From: Chondrus crispus
Lineage: Eukaryota; Rhodophyta; Florideophyceae; Gigartinales; Gigartinaceae
Direction: 5' to 3'
Assembly (NCBI RefSeq): GCF_000350225.1
Contig: NW_005178993.1
Span: 62,001-126,000, forward strand
Length of the DNA: 64,000 nt
The notes below the pieces were generated by a model, which ran no database searches, was not told the DNA's origin, and worked only from the letters and a program-made list of their open reading frames with translations. Of the stretch, positions 59,365 through 64,000 are shown piece by piece. The first letter of the stretch is position 1. Each line of letters begins with the position of its first letter. A program made the translations under genes and the position numbers.

Positions 59365-60735
59365 ATGTCAACATCGCGCGCCCGCACAGCACCCCACCGC
59401 ACTAAAACCACACCAATCCACTCCCTCTCCCTCCTTGACCCCACACCTTTTCACAAGCGCCATAATATGGCATCTGTGACCCCCACGCAAGCTTCAAGAG
59501 CTCTACTCCTGCTCTCCGATGCCGCCGTGGAGCGCCGTGCAGACCTGGAGGAGTATGCGTCAGACTCTGACGCCGTCGATACGGACGATGAGGTGGAAAG
59601 TGAGTCCCCCATTTATGATCAGTTCTACGAAAAGGGGGGCGCTGCCGCCGTCATACAGATGACCAACTTCAGTCCGACAGAATTCCATTCCACTTGGTGC
59701 AGCCTGGAAAAGGCCATCAAAGAGAGGTACAATGCAGGGTGTGGACGCAAATGCTCCCATACTCGACGTGATGTCCTGTTTATGACACTCTCTGTATTAA
59801 AACATGGAGGCCAATGGGACTTCTTGGCCAAGATGTTCAGTTTGAAAGGTCCTACGTTTGAGCGAATGATTATGAAATTTGTAGACATAATCTCTTATCC
59901 GGTCTTCCATCACTATGTGGAATATCAAGGTAAGAAATGGAAAATGGCCGTCATGGAGAGCACGAAAGTCGGGTTTAAAAACTACCCTGTTGCGCGTTAT
60001 GCCACTGATGTGACATTCCAGCAAAGTTTCCGCCCGAGTGGCAGCGTGGAGGAAGGCAAGCTGTACTATAGCGGGAAACATAAATTGTATGGCTACAAGA
60101 CTGAGGTCTCGGTATTGCCAAATGGCCTTGCTTTAGGTTGCAGCGCTCACGAGCCTGGGTCAGTGTCAGACTTAAAAATATTCGAGGCCATGCTACCCTT
60201 TCACTCGAAACAACTTTGCAAAGGTGAAGGGGAAGGTGAAAATGACATAGAGGATGATGGGCCCTTGTCGAATGAGTTCCCAAACTATTGGGCTGTACTG
60301 TGCGATAAAGGATACTATGGGGCTAAGGAGTTCTGTCGTGTGATCCATCCGACCAAAAAGCCGATCAATGGAACACTTACGCAAGCCGAGGTTTCTAATA
60401 ACAGGCACATTTCAAGCGATAGAATTATAGTGGAAAACTTTTTTGGAAGGCTTTGTGGTCTTTGGAATATCATGGCAGCGAAGTGGAAATGGAGTGAGGC
60501 GGGTTATGACAGTATTTTTCGTTTATGTGTGGGACTGACAAACTTTCATTTACACAAGAATCCTCTACGCGCTGAGGACTCCAAAATTTTGAGGACGATG
60601 AAGAACCGCCGCTATCATATACCAACATCTCAAATTCAAAAACGGCGCCAGGTGCAAAGGCGTTATCGCGAAAAGCGTCGTCGCCGAGTGGAGATGCAAT
60701 TCAGATCCATCAACCGCACAGATGAGTCCGACTAA
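59365..60735 (+). CDS. Harbinger-like (DDE_4) transposase, intact ORF (456 aa)
   Basis: This is the only complete DNA-transposase frame in the window. An N-terminal Ser/Thr/Arg-rich part (a second ATG at residue 35 may be the true start) is followed by an acidic segment, then ESPIYDQFYEKGG and LSVLKHGGQWDFLAKMF. The nuclease has D215 (ATDVTFQ), D314 (CDKGYYGA) and E357 (RIIVENFFGRL), a D-D-E set with 43 residues between the last two. YYSGKHKLYGYKTEVSVLPNG is the usual middle motif of the DDE_4 group. The C-terminus is strongly basic (KRRQVQRRYREKRRRR), likely a nuclear localisation or DNA-binding tail. Relics of the same family lie at 39410 and 51440. It may still be functional or only recently silenced. 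Confidence 0.8.
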   Translation: MSTSRARTAPHRTKTTPIHSLSLLDPTPFHKRHNMASVTPTQASRALLLLSDAAVERRADLEEYASDSDAVDTDDEVESESPIYDQFYEKGGAAAVIQMTNFSPTEFHSTWCSLEKAIKERYNAGCGRKCSHTRRDVLFMTLSVLKHGGQWDFLAKMFSLKGPTFERMIMKFVDIISYPVFHHYVEYQGKKWKMAVMESTKVGFKNYPVARYATDVTFQQSFRPSGSVEEGKLYYSGKHKLYGYKTEVSVLPNGLALGCSAHEPGSVSDLKIFEAMLPFHSKQLCKGEGEGENDIEDDGPLSNEFPNYWAVLCDKGYYGAKEFCRVIHPTKKPINGTLTQAEVSNNRHISSDRIIVENFFGRLCGLWNIMAAKWKWSEAGYDSIFRLCVGLTNFHLHKNPLRAEDSKILRTMKNRRYHIPTSQIQKRRQVQRRYREKRRRRVEMQFRSINRTDESD

Positions 60736-60801
60736 AACTACATCTCGTGCGTGTCTCGGACGCTTCACTGATTGTGCGTGCAACTTGCCTCTTGCTCTCT
60801 T

Positions 60802-61489
60802 TCATAAACGTAGTGTGTAAACGCCGTAACCATGATCCCAGCACGCCTGAATGTCCACACGCAAAAACACAATCCCCTCTTTCGTCGTCCGGGTAGCACA
60901 ACTCTCCAGGCCTGCCCCTTGGCCGTGCACTTCGCGGCCGCCGTCGCCTTGGTCCTGCAGATCCTGCAGCTGCGCTACGCCCGCGTCGTCTTCTTCCACC
61001 TCCGCCTTCTCGGATCCCTTGCTGCCCTCGCGTGCAACGGCTTTTGTGTGCGCCGCCCAGGGCGCCGCCCTGCTTAGCGCCGCCTCTGCCGCCTGCAGGG
61101 GGCGTGCGATGCGCTCCGCGGCGACCGCGTCGCACGGGAGGGCCAGGTCTGCCCGCAGCGCAGCCAAGAGCTCCGCGGCGCGCTGTTGTACGTCCGCCGG
61201 GCCGGACGACGTCGGGTCCGAGAGGTTGGACTGGTCCGTGAGGCCCGCGGCGGTCAGCTGGGCGCGCGCGTCGGACACCGCCTCCGCAGGGGTCTGGCCG
61301 AAATCGGATATGTGCTCCGGCACGATCGCGTCGAAGGTGCTCTGCAGCACTTGCCGGCTGGACCCGGGAGTCGGGGAGGCATGTGGGGGAGGAACTGGGC
61401 AGGGAGAGTACTGGAAGGGTGAGTGAGGGCCGGGACGGACGGGAAAGGGGCAAATGCTGGCGGGTCAGATGGATGGGTGTAGTGCCCAT
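60802..61489 (-). pseudogene. GC-rich host-gene fragment, N-terminus of an ARMC6-like protein (tentative)
   Basis: On the minus strand near 61350 the frame reads QSTFDAIVPEHISDFG, then PAEAVSDARAQLTAAGL and DQSNLSD. This order (a TFD.. V.E.I..F.. P.EA. .A..Q....G.DLSN pattern) is that of the N-terminus of armadillo repeat-containing protein 6. An Ala/Leu-rich helical part follows and then a Glu/Asp/Gln-rich stretch; no armadillo repeats are reached before the sequence ends next to the Harbinger gene. No ATG lies near in this frame, so an upstream exon or a shift is likely (a CTGCAG acceptor-like site precedes QSTF). The GC-rich block has abrupt limits. Confidence 0.4.
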
Positions 61490-62613
61490 GAGGAGCGGCG
61501 GGAGTTGGGCGGAAGTGGGCGGCCAAGTGGCGGGGGGGAGAGTGAGAAGGGTGGCACTGTGTGGTGCACCTGGAAATAGGGGGTGTGTTCACACAGACAA
61601 CAGCTCACATGAGCTGTTGTCTCTCACGCGGGCGGATGGGAGAGGGAGGTGACGGATTTCGGGTGCGTCTCTTGCGGAAGATTTTTGGAAGAGCCGAATG
61701 GTTGTGGAACGGAACAATAGTGATATCAGTTTACAGTTGCCCATGTTCTAGTTTATCATAACGAAATTCTCGAAAAGACTGAGGATGGCCAATGATTATC
61801 AAGAAACTTCGTAAAGACCAAGTGCATACATATTTACCTTTGTTCTGCATGTGAAGTAAATCTTGCTGCACGCAGCGAGGATCTGCCTTTGAGACCTATT
61901 ACATCCCTAGATAGAGGTGAAGCTCAATTAGTGTCTAGACGACCGGCAATTTGACCTCATATGAGACCAGCTTTTTTTGCAAAAATATATAAATTAACTC
62001 GAAACCTTAAAAAAATCAGTCTGGGCACGATTTCTTGAACGTATAGGCCCTCGGCAATAACATCTTGCAAAACATTGAGATGGCAGTTGTCAATACACAG
62101 AGAGACTAAGAATCTAATGAAGTTTCAATGATCAGTTGACTCTTTAAACAGGCGTTTTGCTTTCGAAGATATCAACGTAATTTTTTTGAGGTTGGTCAAA
62201 AAGGCTTCTTTTTCAGGCATTCTAAAAATAGCTGGAAAAGACGTGCTCATCTCACCGAACTCTACCCTTCCGCAACGCAAAAGTCAACTGCGGTGGCGAG
62301 AGTAAAGGGGGGGCACGAAAATATGGGACACAACCTGCCAGTTAGCTTCATTCCTCAGGTTTGAAATCTCTCTGAGAGCGAATTTTACCCTCAATCAATC
62401 CGTTAGGCAATGAAATATCTGAGAGTGACTACAGTCTTGTAAACAGTATTGTCATCAGCGGAAAAAAATTGCATTGGATCTGCTAATGACAAAGGCAGAA
62501 GACATTCTCAGAAAAATCGGACAACTCCCAAAAGTGGCCCGGTATATTGCCCTTTTTTGACCAAAAGACCACCCCACGTCACTCCGACTCATCCAAATAT
62601 CTTAATCAAAAAC
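61490..62613. other. no gene recognised
   Basis: The first 150 bases continue the GC-rich block and include an inverted repeat at 61595-61622 (13-bp arms, 2-nt spacer). The rest is AT-rich with nothing I can identify; it probably includes the 3' end of the pogo element that follows. Confidence 0.45.
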
Positions 62614-64000
62614 TCAAAGTGGCATCGCTTGCAAAGTACGGAGCTTTGCCACCAATCGACGTTCCACTATCGACCGTCTTCTGACCTTTTGCTCACTCCT
62701 TACTACTTGTCCATGGCGATGCCTATTACGTGATTGTTTTTTGACTGGCTGGGACCGTCTTATCAGGCGTGCGAGCTCCACTTCGAGCCTTTCAATTTCT
62801 TTTGCGCGTCGCTTGCATGCATTGCCCTTTTCTTTTCTGCGGACCAACGCCAGAGCCTGTGGTGCAGTTACTACACAACAATTAGAAGTATTTACATATC
62901 CAGATGCTGTCATTACTGCATCCGCGCCTAAGATTTGGTCCTTAATCTTAGCCATCCTTTCTTTAAAAGCAGCCAAATCTTCCACCGTAAGAATAGGCGC
63001 GTGCGCGTCAGATCTCGCAGATTCTGGCCGAGGATCGCTGAGGACTCGACGTCGATCTAACGACCACAGTCCAGATCGTAGAAAACTGGCCCGGATGTTG
63101 TCGCCAGTGACTGACATATCATATGCGTATCGTAAAACATTGCAAAAATCGTAGACATCAAATACCCTGTCTGTAGCATGCATACAGTTGTGCAGACCAA
63201 TTTCAATGATATTCTTGAAAGAAGAGAACAAAACGGAGTCACACGGCTGGGTCTTGCCAGATGTATGACAAAGCAAAACGTATACAACGATATTATTTCG
63301 ACGAAATAAGTCAAGAGCATCGAGGAAAAGGTGATATCTATATCCATTGTACACCAAAAGAACACATCGGTTGTTCTCGGTAACATAAGACACATTACTG
63401 ACACATTTGTGATCCCAACTGATAAAATTGTGCAGGCACAATTTTAGATCGGCCGATCTACGCCCCCATTTTCTTCCCTCATTGCAAGCACGGAGTGTCT
63501 AGGCAGCGCCGAGAGTGGTGTCTCAACCACCTTTTCCCCATTATGAAGAGCAATCCTGCACGGAATTCGAATCCCTTTCATTACAAACAGTGGTGGGCCG
63601 TGTTCTCCGACGGCCGAAACAACGGGCATCATTGTGATTCTAGAGACGTTGGCAATATCAGGTCTTTGCATGTCCCGTGTGCCGCGGCGGGGCATAATCC
63701 TTCGTGTAGGAGATTTTGCCCCTGCTTCCCGATTCGGTGTACAGCCACATTCATCGAAGTTAAAGAGTCTGGAGGCGTCGATTTGGTAGTCATTGATCAG
63801 CTTCTGTGGTGTCGCAGAATGGCTTGTCATAGACACAGCGTTGACCTGGCGACAGCGAATACCTTCTTGCGTGACAGGGCGCGCAAAGGCTAGTTGGTGA
63901 GAGTGGCGTTGGCGGAACCGGTCTAAGAAGGCGTTGCTGAGAGCTTTTACACTCCACTCAGTTGGCAGAAGCTAGCTCCGCTCGGGAGACATTCGTGAGA
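62614..64000 (-). pseudogene. pogo/Tigger-like (DDE_1) transposase, cut by the window edge
   Basis: On the minus strand, from the window edge: a CENP-B-like part with WSVKALSNAFLDRF and LAFARPVTQEGIRCRQVNA, then SRLFNFDECGCTPNREAG (first catalytic Asp; 63836-63444), RRGTRD and FVMKGIRIPCR. After a shift near 63443 the frame 63441-62614 gives VLLVYNGYRYH (Asn where the second Asp is expected), HTSGKTQPCDSVLFSSFKN, DNIRASFLRSGLWSLDRR and a basic coiled-coil-like tail. A stop lies near 63970. The N-terminal HTH is outside the window. It is the best reference for the other two pogo relics. Confidence 0.7.

Overview
This is eukaryotic nuclear DNA that consists almost entirely of transposable elements, mostly decayed and repeatedly inserted into one another. 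I see no operons, ribosome binding sites, rRNA, tRNA or CRISPR. The mix fits a repeat-rich red algal genome of the Chondrus or Gracilaria kind: GC-rich Ty3/gypsy elements with many solo LTRs, Ty1/copia, a LINE, pogo, PIF/Harbinger-like and CACTA DNA transposons, and compact GC-rich host-gene pieces. Composition and repertoire alone cannot prove that; another alga or an oomycete is possible.

Layout. 1-12219: 3' part of a large Ty3/gypsy element. It holds the gag end, pol with a C-terminal chromodomain, a 57-bp hairpin repeat array, a 759-codon ORF on the opposite strand, and the 3' LTR. It sits inside the integrase gene of a Ty1/copia element whose 3' half follows (12221-14425). 16056-27607 (minus): a very large decayed gene of unknown function, split by a LINE (18498-23939, 11-bp target duplication). 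The LINE is itself split by a 1081-bp inverted-repeat transposon (21872-22952, 5-bp target duplication). 28600-37630: LTR-like GC-rich blocks, a Harbinger-like fragment, a pogo relic, a gypsy RT relic and several solo LTRs, including one inserted in reverse orientation inside another. 39410-41156: a decayed Harbinger transposase and an unknown ORF. 42401-48794: a complete CACTA element with both ends, 3-bp target duplication, Tnp2-type transposase, a divergent companion gene and a GC-rich gene fragment. 49323-53340: two more Harbinger-like relics, one split by a solo LTR. 53673-55540: a pogo relic carrying a snap-back inverted duplication. 59365-60735: an intact Harbinger-like transposase ORF. 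60802-61489: a GC-rich fragment resembling the N-terminus of ARMC6. 62614-64000: a third pogo transposase, cut by the window edge.

The genes do not form a pathway. Their relation is stratigraphic: insertion order can be read from target duplications and from host frames that close up when the inserts are subtracted. The least familiar objects are the antisense ORF of the gypsy element, the large Cys-rich gene interrupted by the LINE, the companion and captured genes of the CACTA element, and a recurrent pattern of perfect or near-perfect palindromes, at least one of which demonstrably arose by inverted duplication inside a coding sequence.
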